The notes under the pieces are model-generated. The model worked only from the letters and a program-made list of their open reading frames with translations. It ran no database searches and was not told where the DNA came from. Of a stretch of DNA of 41,128 nucleotides, positions 21,626-31,660 are shown piece by piece (position 1 is the first letter of the stretch; each line of letters starts with the position of its first letter). A program made the translations under genes and the position numbers. The stretch comes from Chara braunii (lineage: Eukaryota; Streptophyta; Charophyceae; Charales; Characeae), in NCBI GenBank assembly GCA_003427395.1, contig BFEA01000280.1:539633-580760 (forward strand), read 5' to 3'.

Positions 21626-21925
21626 GCAGCCAGCCATCCAGCATTCATTCGTGGCTGATGCTGCTGGCATTCTACTTGAGTAAATCCTTGTTGTTGGAGG
21701 AGGAGCTGCTGGCTGGAAGTAGAGAGTGGAGGTCTGCAGGAAGGTTAGAGGCTGCCATAGCCATCATCTCTGCGAGGAGGGAGAAGGCCGCTGGAGTGGT
21801 GCGGTCGCGGCACAGTTGGAGGAGACACATGTTGTCATAGCCACGGTTGTTGGCAACAACAGGCATAATTGGAACAGTGAGGGGAAGATGTTGGACGGCA
21901 GCGGCAGTTTTTTATTAACGTATTG

Positions 21926-22190
21926 AGGAAGCGCTGCCGAATTTTTGTGGCGGCGGCACCAGATTTAGTGGCAGTGGTGCGGAAGCGCTGCCAATTTTTT
22001 GTGGCGACAGCGCTGGTTTTACGACGGTGGTGTGGAAGCGCTGTCACGGTTTAATTTTTGCGGCGACATCGCTGGGTTTTTTGGTAGTGGTGCGGAAGCG
22101 CTGTCGGATTTTTGTAGCAGCGGCACTGGTTTTAACGGTAGTGGTGCGGAAGCGCTGCCGGTTTTTCACGGCGGTGGCAGCAGTATTTTT
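21926..22190 (+). repeat. Five-unit GC hairpin array (53-60 bp units)
   Basis: GGAAGCGCTG occurs at 21927, 21981, 22034, 22094 and 22148, each time followed by a T-rich loop and a GGCGGC/GGCGAC-type arm, then GTGGTGCGG. In the second unit AGCGCTG pairs perfectly with CAGCGCT across the loop. The core GGAAGCGCTGCCGAATTT also resembles the GGGAAGCGCTGCCGAAATTT core of the 121-bp array 6 kb downstream. Confidence 0.8.
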
Positions 22191-22514
22191 GCACTGACTA
22201 CATAAAGTGGTGACTGGGCATTGGCGTAGGGAAGGTGCAGCTGAAGTGGTGGTGCGTTTTGAAGTAGTATGAGCGTGGCGCCGCTATGACGTGGTGACAC
22301 TTGAGGCAAGTGGCGGCGACATTGAGACGCTGTCAAGTTGTTGGGAGTGAATGGGAGTAATGTGGCAGGCAGTCGTCACAAGGGAATGGTGTGGATCACT
22401 TTGCTGACGACTTTGTTGTGACAATCTTCTCATCTAAGGGCATTTTTTTAGGCATGCTGCACCTGCGGTTTTTAGTCAGGGCCACCTTTATTTTTTTTTC
22501 CGGCACTCAGTCCA

Positions 22515-23565
22515 AGCGGTGTCGGTGCGAATACCCTTACAAGGGTATCCGCCCTGGTTTTTGCAAGCAACAGGAAATAAGTTGGTTTAAAAACCTAGGT
22601 ATTTCGCGAAAGGGCGCGGCTGCGGCTGTGATTTACATTTGACTACATGGTCGACTAGTGTAGAGGGTGTGTGGGCGCGCAGGCTTTGAGGCGCGCGTGA
22701 TTTTGATTTGTTGATGATTGAAGAGTCGGCGTGAACGCCGGCCTGATTTTTATTTCTGATTAAGTTAGGATTAAAAATATCCTGTCTCCTTAACTAGTAT
22801 GCTTGTCTGTGGCTTGTGCGAGGACAACATCGACAACAATGTGATTTTGGAAGCATTTTCGTAGATCCGTGCGTTGCGCAGTGCATACGTATATAAGTGT
22901 TTATCAATAGGGGGCTCAAACTTGGGCCTATCACTTTTGATTACAACTTCGGACTCTCACCTAAGAGACTAAGGGATAGAGATCCAACAGCGATGACGAG
23001 GGGGCGTGGAAACGGTGTCGGCGCGAATACCCTTATAAGGGTATCCGCCCTAGTTTTTGCAAGTGACAGAAAATAAGTTTAGATCAAAAAGTTGAGTGCA
23101 CCACGTGAGGCGTGGCCTTGTTGTTACCTGAATTAGCTAAAAGGTTGACTAGGAGAAAGGGTGAGTGGGGGCACAGTTTTAAGGCGCGCGTATGATTTTC
23201 TCATTTGTGTTTGATTATGAAGTCGTTATAGTCAATCAACCTAATTTATGTTACCATTTAAACTAAGGATTAGCAGGTTGATCCTTGTTCGCCGCGTTTG
23301 ACCGGTGGCAAGTCTGGTATGTAGGATGGTGCGTGGGGCGGCCACGACACAGTTTAGGTAGGCTGGCATAGATGCTCTGGCGGCCGCACGTCTGATTGGA
23401 GGTAGAGGTGAGGTCCAAGGCATTTCCTCGGTCCAAAGCATTGGGCCATACCGCCTTATAGGGGTTTTCGCGCGTGCTAGGTTCAGGCTTGGGCCTAGCC
23501 CTATAGGCTACGACGCTGGATTGTTACAGCGAAGGTGCGGGGATCGAGACCAGCAGGCTACAACA
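22515..23565 (+). repeat. Two tandem units of about 500 bp
   Basis: CGGTGTCGG-GCGAATACCCTTA begins at about 22515 and again at about 23012. In both units it is followed by AAGGGTATCCGCCCT, GTTTTTGCAAG and an AAATAAGTT stretch, then later GGCGCGCGT, GTTAGGATTA-like sequence and CTTGGGCCTA. The units are diverged. ATACCCTTATAAGGGTAT in the second is a perfect palindrome. The head motif matches the outer end of copy A, so it may mark a 5' module. No coding signal. Confidence 0.7.
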
Positions 23566-24460
23566 TGGGAGCGACGGAGTATTGAAGGAGCTGAGGGGTT
23601 GAGGGTCTCACGGGACTATCCCCTTTAGTTTTGCTGAGGGAATTCAGACGCGGGCCCGTTCGTTTCAAACTTTTTATTGAATTTTATTTTTTATTTTTAT
23701 TTTTGATCTTTTATTTTGGGCCGAGGGTCCATGAGCATGAAATGGGGCACGTCTGCGAACGATTGAAAAACAGGCCGCGGTTCGTCATCAGTAGGTCGGC
23801 GTAGGAGCCACCTGAGCTTGGAGGTACCGCGGGGCATTGTCCCGGCTGGAGTCCTTTGGGATATCCGTTAAAGATTGGGACGATATAGTGGGGACCAGCC
23901 GGCCTTGCGATAGGAGGGGTGGGTATAAGTTGAGGGCGATTCCCTCATTTTGTTTTTGCTGTTGATCGCGCTAACGCTATCAGTTCTGTGCGCATACGCT
24001 CTACGAATCGGCAAGGAGCTGTCGAGCCACACGGAGTTTCGGGGTCGCAACGACGTATCAAGCTGACCACTAGAGAAAGAAGCGGATTTGGGGGGGAACA
24101 AACCAGGTGTGTGTGAGAGGGGAAGAAGTTGTACAGGGGTTTTAAGCCATCGCGAGTTGGATGGCACTGTTAGATTAGGATGAGAATTAGTGTAGAGAGA
24201 GATTAATAAAAAAAGGGCTGCGCTAAGGCTATGGAGGAGGAGAGTGGAGGAAGACGTTCTTGCCCGTTTGTGGGTGGGGGTTAGCGGTTTCAGAGGTCGA
24301 AGTGGGGTTTCCTGCCATCACGAGTGCGATGGCAACGTCGGATTCGGAAGTGGGATGATAGATTTTTTTTTGGGTATAAGTGCTTGGAGCAGCGCGCGGG
24401 CCGGGAGTGCGTGTCAGTAAGGTGCGAATGCACCTAGGCGAAATCCTGAGGTGGGTTCAC
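23566..24460 (+). repeat. Hairpins spaced 168 bp in the 5' half of copy B
   Basis: GCCATC/GATGGC hairpins at 24146-24165 (loop GCGAGTTG) and 24314-24333 (loop ACGAGTGC) share stem and nearly the loop. A further hairpin, CACCT/AGGTG, is at 24431-24453. The rest is T-rich (23670-23720) or GC-rich without coding signal. The spacing matches the 175-180 bp array at 31666-32357 in copy C. Confidence 0.65.
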
Positions 24461-26680
24461 CCTCATTTTGCACATTTGGAGAAGCCTATATTTGCGCGCC
24501 CTCTATTGGTACGACCAAAGTTGTGTCAAATTGTGGCCGTGACTGTGTTCGTGACCGCCACGACCGTCATGCGCCTCGCCTCAACAATATGGTAAGAGAC
24601 CATCGCGGTCGTAAAGTGGTCGGCTCTGACAGGGCGATCGTGGCCATCCTGTTTTTTTCGCACGGTGCTGCACGCTGCTGGTCGTTCGTAGTGGTCTTCC
24701 CTTCGTCGGTTGGTCGCCGGCCTCCTCGAAGGGATAGCTGCTTTGGCTGCTCGTCATTACGGTCCTTCTTCTGATCAGAACTTCTCGGCGCTTAACCATC
24801 TGCAGCAGTCCAGGCGACGTGGAGGTGCATCTGGCCGTACTCAAGTGAAAGATTTGTTCTGGCTTTGGCACAGTGGTGAACCGTGGCACGAAGTTCGCAG
24901 TAATCAATATCTTCGAGGCCACGCTTACCTGCTACTGGGGCTTCATAGTTGTGCCCACGATTAGAGCCAGCTCGCTTGAGTAGTGATGTTTGACTTGGTC
25001 GCCTCCGCGCCCTGGTCACGTTTAGTCTCAGTCGTGAGGCCGCGCTCATCGTTTCTTCACAGTCGATCGAAGTATCTGCAGCAACGATCTTAAAAGGCGA
25101 TCAGACCGTGGCATTAAACTCCTCCCGTTTAATCTTGACTGATCAGGTATTGCCAAGTTTCCGACCGAAGTGTACGGAACGACTTAGGAGTGAGAGATAG
25201 GGGAGAGCAGACAGGTGATCGGGGCCATTCGCACTTACCAGGTGATACTGCACACAGCACGAGTTAGCATGGAGGAGCGTTTTTCTGAGTTCTAGCGGAA
25301 GATTCATTTCAATTTTGTTCATTCTATCGGCAAAATAGCTTGGGGCCTCTGGTTCTTTATCGGTGTAGTAACAACGCTTTTCTATTTTTGGGGCGGCGCT
25401 GGGCTTGCTGGCTTTCAACGAGAATTTACACTTTGGATTTTTGTTGATCCACTATTGTCGTTTCTCCTTGCACAGACAAAGAGGGAGAGGTGGGGATAGT
25501 AGTGTGAGGGTACGTACCTACCTTTTTGTGAGGGTCAGCAGAATAAGAACCTGCGGGTGTCTGTTGGTAATTGTTGCGGCATCCTCAGACAACGTACATC
25601 AGTTGTGGTGGTCGAACTGCTGCGGGGGATTCTCATCGTAAGGTTGCTCTTCCGATGTCTCATAGAAGGATTCTGCGGGAGTTGGGCTGGTTCCATGGCA
25701 GCTGCATTCCTATGAGACGGGCTGCTTGGTTTAGTAACCGCTCGCAACTGTCGAGGCAGCTTTGGCAGTGGCTGACAGGGGGCGTTGCACTGTGCTGTTG
25801 GTAAACAATTTGTGTTGCAGTCCATACTTTTGAGTTGTTGAAACGTTGGGCCTGTTACAGGCGCCTAGTTCCGCTGCCTACTCTGTTTCTGGTGTACTTT
25901 TGCTACTGAGGAGTCCTGTGAAGTAGGCAGGCTGCTGCCCGGATCAGCTCATGGTTATTGCTGATCCGATTGGAAGGAACCAACCTCAGGTTACGCTGTT
26001 GCTTCGTTGTCGAGGTTGCTGAGGCTTGCGTTGGGGATCATCAAACGCAGCATGGCGACACTTGTGAGTGGTGCTGTGAACCATTGTTGAACCTTATGGC
26101 CATGAGTGGCTGCTGCACAGTATCGGTTGCTGATGCATGATTGTGTGCTTCGCAGTTCTGCTTCAGCAACGTCTTTGTTACGACAGTTGTGTGTTGTTGC
26201 TGGTACGGCTGTGTGAACTGTCGTATGCTTGCTGCACTATGCACTGATATGCCTTTCGCTGTTGAACCATAGTTGTACATCTTGCTGATAACTCTAAGCT
26301 GCGCTTTCTGCTACAGCGGTTGTTGAGTTGACTGCGGGTTGCGATGCTGTTCATTACGGAAGGCGGAAAGTATGGGGAAGGGGGTGAAGTCAGAGGCTTG
26401 AGAAGGGAGGTTGTTGCTGAACTCGGAGGTCGTCAGGAGGGGCTGTTTCAACAGTTTGACCTTGGTTTGACTGGCAGCTATTGCGTTTTGGCCATCATTG
26501 TGGGGCCCTCAGGAGCATCAAGGCAACAAGGTTCTCTCCTGGGAGTTAAGTTTGTCTCCTTCTTGTATCTCGAGAGTCCCAGACCCCTCTATCTGCCCTC
26601 CTTACTCCCAGTCTAGTCCTGTTAGGAGAGGAAGGCGGTAGGCGGGATCGCAACCCGTAAGACCGCAGCAAGGCCTACGT
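24461..26680 (+). other. CTG/TTG-rich middle of copy B, non-coding
   Basis: About 2.2 kb rich in TTG, CTG and GTT triplets (especially 25560-26340). Its end (26400-26680) matches 33750-34045 in copy C, including GGGGCCCTCA and GAGGAAGGCGG. No protein or RNA gene was recognised. The low-complexity frames on both strands give Gln/Leu/Cys-rich translations without domains. Confidence 0.55.
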
Positions 26681-26707
26681 GGGAGGTTACCCCACCGATT
26701 GCGGGAG

Positions 26708-26743
26708 CTCTGTCGGAACTCAGGAGGAATTCTGGAGGCAGAG
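26708..26743 (+). other. CTCTGTC/GGCAGAG hairpin, copy B
   Basis: Arms 26708-26714 and 26737-26743 pair in all seven positions with one T-G wobble. They enclose a second small stem. A and C keep the pairing with different bases. Confidence 0.75.
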
Positions 26744-27000
26744 AACTGAAGAGGTAACCACCCTTCTCCCTCTATAAACCCATATTATAGCCCCTATCTG
26801 TACTTCCTGTTGTGTTTTGACTGAGTATACTGCATGTATCTTATCGTTGACTTTGAGTTTGACTTTCATGACACAAGCCATACTAAATAAAAGAATGCAT
26901 GTAAAAATCTCAGTTTCAACTTTATTGTCCGATTGAAAGCAGACTGTGGGATTGCATCTGGGGGAAGGTTGGGAGGAAGGCAGTTTTGCATGAGGGCTGA

Positions 27001-27915
27001 CTGGGTCGATTGAGGCAAGGAAATCCCCATAAGTTTTGTGAGACCCAGTGCTATGTTTTTTTGGATTTGTTTGGAGCATCAGACCATTCCATAAGTTTGG
27101 GTGGTCTATTTGCTCTGAAGGTTGGGAAGTCCCCATAAGTTTGGGGAGACCCAGTGTTGTGGAATTGCTTTGAGAATCAGGTCATTCTATAAGTTTAGAT
27201 GGTCTGGTTGCTCTGACTTGTGACGGTTAACTATGATTGACTTTTCAATAACCAAGCACATTCTGTAAGTTCGGGTGGCTTGGTTGCCTTGTTTACTTGG
27301 GCTTTCTCAGTTTCTTTTGTTCTGAACGAGGCGGTCTGAGTCATTCTATAAGTTTAGGTATTCCAGCCTCTTCCTGCTTTTATTCTGAGGGATTAACTTT
27401 GGCGGGGAGTCAGGTTGTTCCATAAGTTTGGGTGACTTCGACTCCATGCTACGCGCAAATTAGATCAGAGAGGAACGAACCAGGCAGAGAGTCAGACTAT
27501 TCTATAAGTTTAGGTAGTCTGGCCCAATGCCTCGCACCTGCTGGAACCCAAAGGTTATAATTTGGCTATACTTTATTACTATATTATTTTAGAGCAGACT
27601 AGTCAGACAGGGTTCCATAAGTTTGGGTGGTCTGACTATAACCTATCATAACTGAAGAGAGTACCAATTAAAAATAAACTGATGGTAAGAAGGGGCAGGT
27701 TGGACCTCGATCTAAGTTGATCGGTTCAGTCATATGTTGCCTTATAAGACTAAGTCCAGATAATTATATAAAGTTGGGATACTTAAACAGTTCAGGGCGA
27801 CTAGGGTGGTTTAGTCACATGCCCAAAGAAGAGAGAAATAGTTGTACCCTCTGTTTTGTATATAGTCAATGGCTAAGTTAGGCATGTCCCATAAGTTTGG
27901 GTGGCCTTACTTTAT
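27001..27915 (+). repeat. Constant-loop hairpin array, copy B
   Basis: Nine or more inverted repeats enclose CATAAGTTTGGG or close variants. Stems: CTGGGTC/GACCCAG (27001, 27042); GAGC+AGACC/GGTCT+GCTC (27074-27085, 27103-27115); TGGG/CCCA (27123, 27150); AATCAG/CTGGTT (27175, 27204, one wobble); AACCAAGC/GCTTGGTT (27250, 27278); GAGGC/GCCTC (27328, 27366); GGAGTC/GACTCC (27406, 27440); CAGACTA/TAGTCTG (27493, 27515); TAGTCAGAC/GTCTGACTA (27600, 27630); AAGTTAGGC/GCCTTACTT (27875, 27904, one mismatch). CATTC and GGGTG also pair inside with two G-U pairs. No coding role is possible. Confidence 0.9.
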
Positions 27916-28214
27916 GCCTTATGTAAGTTGGGTATAAAGGGACAAATCATTGAGAGACTGAGAACTATTGTGTGATAAGGTTGACTTTGGGCTGGTGAGA
28001 GTACTTACCCTTGTGGTTTGGCATTGCATGTGGCTGAGTGAAGTTACTACTTAGTCTGAGTTTCGGTTTGACAGGTAGTTGCTTTAGAGGTCCGCCACGT
28101 GCTAGAGCGATAAGAGTTAGTTTCAATTCCTGCATTTTATGAGCTAAGTTTTTCTTACCTAGATCAATTTCTGCATTTTTTTTATTATACTTGGTCTTAT
28201 ATAAATCTTGGTAA

Positions 28215-28815
28215 ACCACTTTCTCTATGAGAAGCACTGCCGAAATTTTTGAAAAACCAAGGAGTTAGTCATATTCTTTCTTTTTCAGGGTCCAGTTCTT
28301 TTGACTTTTTTTTTGGCTTAGTAAAAATCTGGAAAACCTCCTTTTCTAAAGGGAGTGCTGCCCAAATTTCGGCTAATTCGGGGAGTTAGACAAAACTAGA
28401 CCTTGAAAAATCAAAATCATTTCAGATTTTTAATTTAGCTTTGTATAAATCTTGGAATAACACTTTCTCTACGGGAAGCGCTGCCGAAATTTCTACAAAT
28501 ATAAGGAGTTAGTTAAATTTTGTCTTGGTTGAACTCATATTTTATGTTTGAGTTCATGTCTGTCTTAGTATAAATCTGGAAATTCTCCCTTTCTAAAGGA
28601 AGTGTTGCCCAAATTTTTACTAATTCAGGGAGTTAGACAAATTTAGACTTTCTAGAATTAAAAAGTTTGATTTTTGAGTTAGTATAAATTCTGCGAAGGC
28701 ATTTTTTCAACGGGAAGCGCTGCCAAAATTTTCTTAGTTTAGAGGAGTTAGATTATATTTGACAGGTGGCAATTCTGAAAAATTCACTCTGTAAAGAGGA
28801 GATTCTGTCAGAGTC
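28215..28815 (+). repeat. 121-bp five-unit array, copy B
   Basis: Units centred near 28231, 28352, 28475, 28600 and 28713. Type a reads GGGAAGCGCTGCCGAAATTT and type b GGGAGTGCTGCCCAAATTT, alternating a-b-a-b-a. Each core is the 3' arm of a small hairpin: TTCTC-TAT-GAGAA (28221-28233), CTCCTTT-TCTA-AAGGGAG (28338-28355), TTTCTC-TAC-GGGAAG (28464-28478, wobbles). GGAGTTAG follows each core about 30 bases later. Confidence 0.85.
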
Positions 28816-28989
28816 TGTCTTTCTTTTGACACTTGCTTAAGAGGTAGACTTAGGCTTAGTTAATCAGGATGATTTGAGTGAGGTCGTGATATGGGGATTA
28901 TTCTCCATGAACTTATAGATTTAGCCTGGGGGATTGGCATGTCATGTGTTACAGGTCCTTTTGATCGATTGATTCCAGATTTGGGTTAG

Positions 28990-29060
28990 ATTCAGCTTGA
29001 TCCTACGAGGATCACCTTCTGTTATCACTGATAACAGGTCAGTAGCCGATTCGTCAGTCT
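28990..29060 (+). other. Conserved hairpin pair in copy B
   Basis: GATCCT-ACG-AGGATC and CTGTTATC-ACT-GATAACAG (29019-29037) are perfect hairpins 10 bases apart. The second is identical in stem to those in A and nearly so in C, so it is one of the few stems without variation between copies. Confidence 0.8.
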
Positions 29061-29639
29061 ACAACTCAACTCCAGTGCATCCTCAATACTCAGCCTAAAA
29101 GACTTCAGCCCTGGTGATTTTATTGTTTTATTAAGGTTTCACCCAAACTTTTATTGAATGGTCATTTAACAAAGGTACTGAGTATTTAATTATGGTTGGT
29201 TGGACAGGGGGTTGGGGCTTGTGTGGCTAAAGCGAGGGGTATGAGTGTAGTGGTTGGTTGGAGCTGACTCCATGTAGTGTGTGGACTTTTGTTTGGCTCT
29301 TTGATGCGATTGCAGGTATGTATGATGGTTCGGATTTTGATTGGCCTGCCTGCGATCACACATATATATATGGTTGTGAGGAGTCTCACTTTGATTGTGA
29401 GAAGTGTTCGTCACATACTTAGCCCCCTTATAAATATATAAAAATATATGTGTAACTATGTTGAAAGTTCGCGTGGCCTGAGGGGTCCGCGTATTAAGGA
29501 TTAGATAGAGGTTGAGGTTGAGAAAGGGAAGAAAAACTCCTCCATCGATTGTATACTTTTTTATAATTTATTTAGTCGGACGTTGGTCCTGGGCCGGGAT
29601 TCGAGGTCCTTGTCCAGGACATCCCAAGCCCTAGACTCT

Positions 29640-30539
29640 GCATGGAAGGAATCTTCCCCCGCGTAGAGTCTATTTGTCCCGCCTGCCGAAACTCTCAGGC
29701 CAAAGACCGAAGGTCTCGAGGCGGTCGCACGGCTATTGCTTCAGCCGTGCAATATCGTGAGGGAGTAGGCCCTCACGACACTTCGAGTCTGACGCTTGAG
29801 CGTCATGAGCGGTACTCGGATCCACGAGGGACCACTTGATTATGGGCACTACATAGCACGCCATCATTGTGACTGCTTGCGTACGCTTGCATTGCGAGTC
29901 GATATGAGTAAGGTCCCGCGCCCGCGCGGTTTTATACTAAGCCTCGCGCGTGGCGCCTATCCGATTTCCGCGTCGGAAGAGTTATGGGACGACTACTAAG
30001 GGGCTAGGAGTGTTGTCTCGTTGTTTGTTTCATTTCGTTTCGTGCATATGTGTGTGTGTATGTCTTTCCTTTTATATATTCCTTATAGTGGTGTGCTCGT
30101 GGAGTGTGAGATACGTCCTAGTCGACCGGCGACGAGTCGCGCTTGGGGCCTCAGCCCCCCAAGATGTCGGTTCGCGAACGGGTTCGATAGAGGCGTAATA
30201 CCTCGCCTACCCCCTATGCTACAGAGAACAAGAAACGCTCTTGGCTGGTCCACCTCTGCGATTGCAACTGATTAGCTTTCGTACTGTGGACTGGTAGCTC
30301 GGCGGGGATACGCCCACTGAAGGGAGGTGACAACTGCCGTAAGGTGGACGTAAGTCGTGCCTCGCGTAGGCCCTATCCTGTCGTAGGGGCTCGCGAGAGG
30401 TATGGCTGGCACACTCGGTCGGAGCGGCTTGTGGAAGCTCCATGTATAATTTGCGACGAGGATTTAGTCCAACTCCTGCGTGACGCGGCCGGGAGGGTCC
30501 CGCGCTGCCTTAGGCGGTGCAGGACCGATGCGCTCGACA
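29640..30539 (+). other. 3' domain of copy B
   Basis: About 0.9 kb of dense perfect inverted repeats: GCACGGCT/AGCCGTGC (29727-29750), CGTGAGGG/CCCTCACG (29756-29778), GACGCT-TG-AGCGTC (29791-29804), CTTGGGG/CCCCAAG (about 30143-30164), GCCCTA/TAGGGGC with loop TCCTGTCG (about 30369-30389) and GCTT/AAGC (about 30429-30440). It ends precisely with GATGCGCTCGACA. Matching segments end A, C and D, each with different flanking sequence. Confidence 0.8.
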
Positions 30540-31660
30540 ACGGCACGAAGGAACCGCGTGGTTGGGAGCCCGGTGGGGCTATCCTCCTTGTGTTTTGTCG
30601 TCGACAGGGTCAGAACGGAACTAACGGTCTTTTTTTTCCTCGTTCACCGTATTCTGACGATTAAAAGTTTATATATATTGTATTACTTTATTATGCATAG
30701 GTGTTCCTTGACTCAGACACGGCATCGGATTTAGGGGCCGCTGCAACAGTCAAGGACCGTAAGTGCGCGCCTCGATCGAACGAGTTCGCGTGTTCGGGAT
30801 GCTGGCGAAAGTCTTCTACCATGCCGAGACTAAGAATAGGGTGCGGTTGGGGTTGAGTTTATAATTGCACTTGGGGCCAGTGGGATAGAGAACGATGCCT
30901 GAGTGAGGGGGCGCCAGTGGAGGCCCTGCTGCGGCATCGGTGGTGCGGCAGGGTCGTCCCAAGCAACGGATTGCGTGAGACTCTTTCTTCACATCGGCTT
31001 TCAAAATTGTACTTGGAGAATTACTACTACTACCAAGATCTGCACCGGGTCTGATTCTCCTATGCCCATACCTGAACTTTACGGTAGGGGCGCGCACCTG
31101 GCCAGTGGTAGGCAGACGGGATAGGAGTTTACCTGTCGGGGGCTTAAGGTGGCCGTGGACTCCCCTGTAACAAGGCGGGGTCAGAGGGGGACTGTGGCGA
31201 GAACCGTAGCAATACTACTGTGTTGGTCAGACCCAAGTACGGAGGCGGTAGACTTATCGAGTAGACCTGGCCGCCGATTCCCTCCTAAGTTCCCTCGGGG
31301 TATTCAGAGATACTGCGGGGAGATCAGTCGCTGCGAAACCCGCTACCATCGAGCGCTCCGCTGAGCTAAAGGAGTGAGAAGAGTTGTAAGGACAGGGGGA
31401 AAAGGGGGAATGGATCGGGATGGGATTCTGGACCGGATGCATTCAAGGAAAGAAGCAATGAAGGAGTGCGGTGAGTAGAGGGAAGAAGACAATTCTCGCT
31501 CGTCTGAAGAGCAGTTTAGGTGGAAGAAAAGTTAGGGTTTTAACCCCGGGCAAGCACGACTGTGATATTAGATTTGGCAATAGATTAGTAGAACGGGAGG
31601 TTAGTAGGAGAAGACGTGCGTGGAGATAGTCGAAAGAGGAAGGATGGTGAGAGTGAAGAC
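30540..31660 (+). other. 5' part of copy C, non-coding
   Basis: About 1.1 kb without recognisable coding content. GTGCGCGCCTCG and GTTCGGGATGC (30760-30800) match the outer end of copy A, which supports this as the element's 5' region. 31130-31450 is G-rich and shows no clear repeat. Confidence 0.55.

Larger units (their letters stand above)
21600..30539 (+). mobile_element. Hairpin-array element, copy B (about 8.9 kb)
   Basis: Forward-strand member of the family. Its 3' end is the conserved GCGCTCGACA at 30530-30539. The 5' limit is uncertain: a TATA box at 21612 preceded by tight hairpins is taken as the likely start. It contains, in order, a five-unit GC hairpin array, two 500-bp tandem units, 168-bp spaced hairpins, a CTG/TTG-rich region, the CTCTGTC hairpin, the constant-loop array, the 121-bp array and the 3' domain. 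No protein domain could be read. It joins copy C head to tail. A 5' limit nearer 23560 is possible if the tandem units belong to another element. Confidence 0.65.

Noticed and set aside
22985-23015. Hammerhead-like GATGACGAG...GAAAC on the plus strand
   Set aside because: The CUGA start of the core is missing and no stems close.
26990-27915. MicroRNA precursor cluster
   Set aside because: Stems are only 5-9 bp and variable while loops are conserved, the opposite of miRNA precursors.
26990-28815. CRISPR array
   Set aside because: Repeats are irregularly spaced and diverged, the spacer-like parts pair with each other, there are no cas genes, and the context is eukaryotic.
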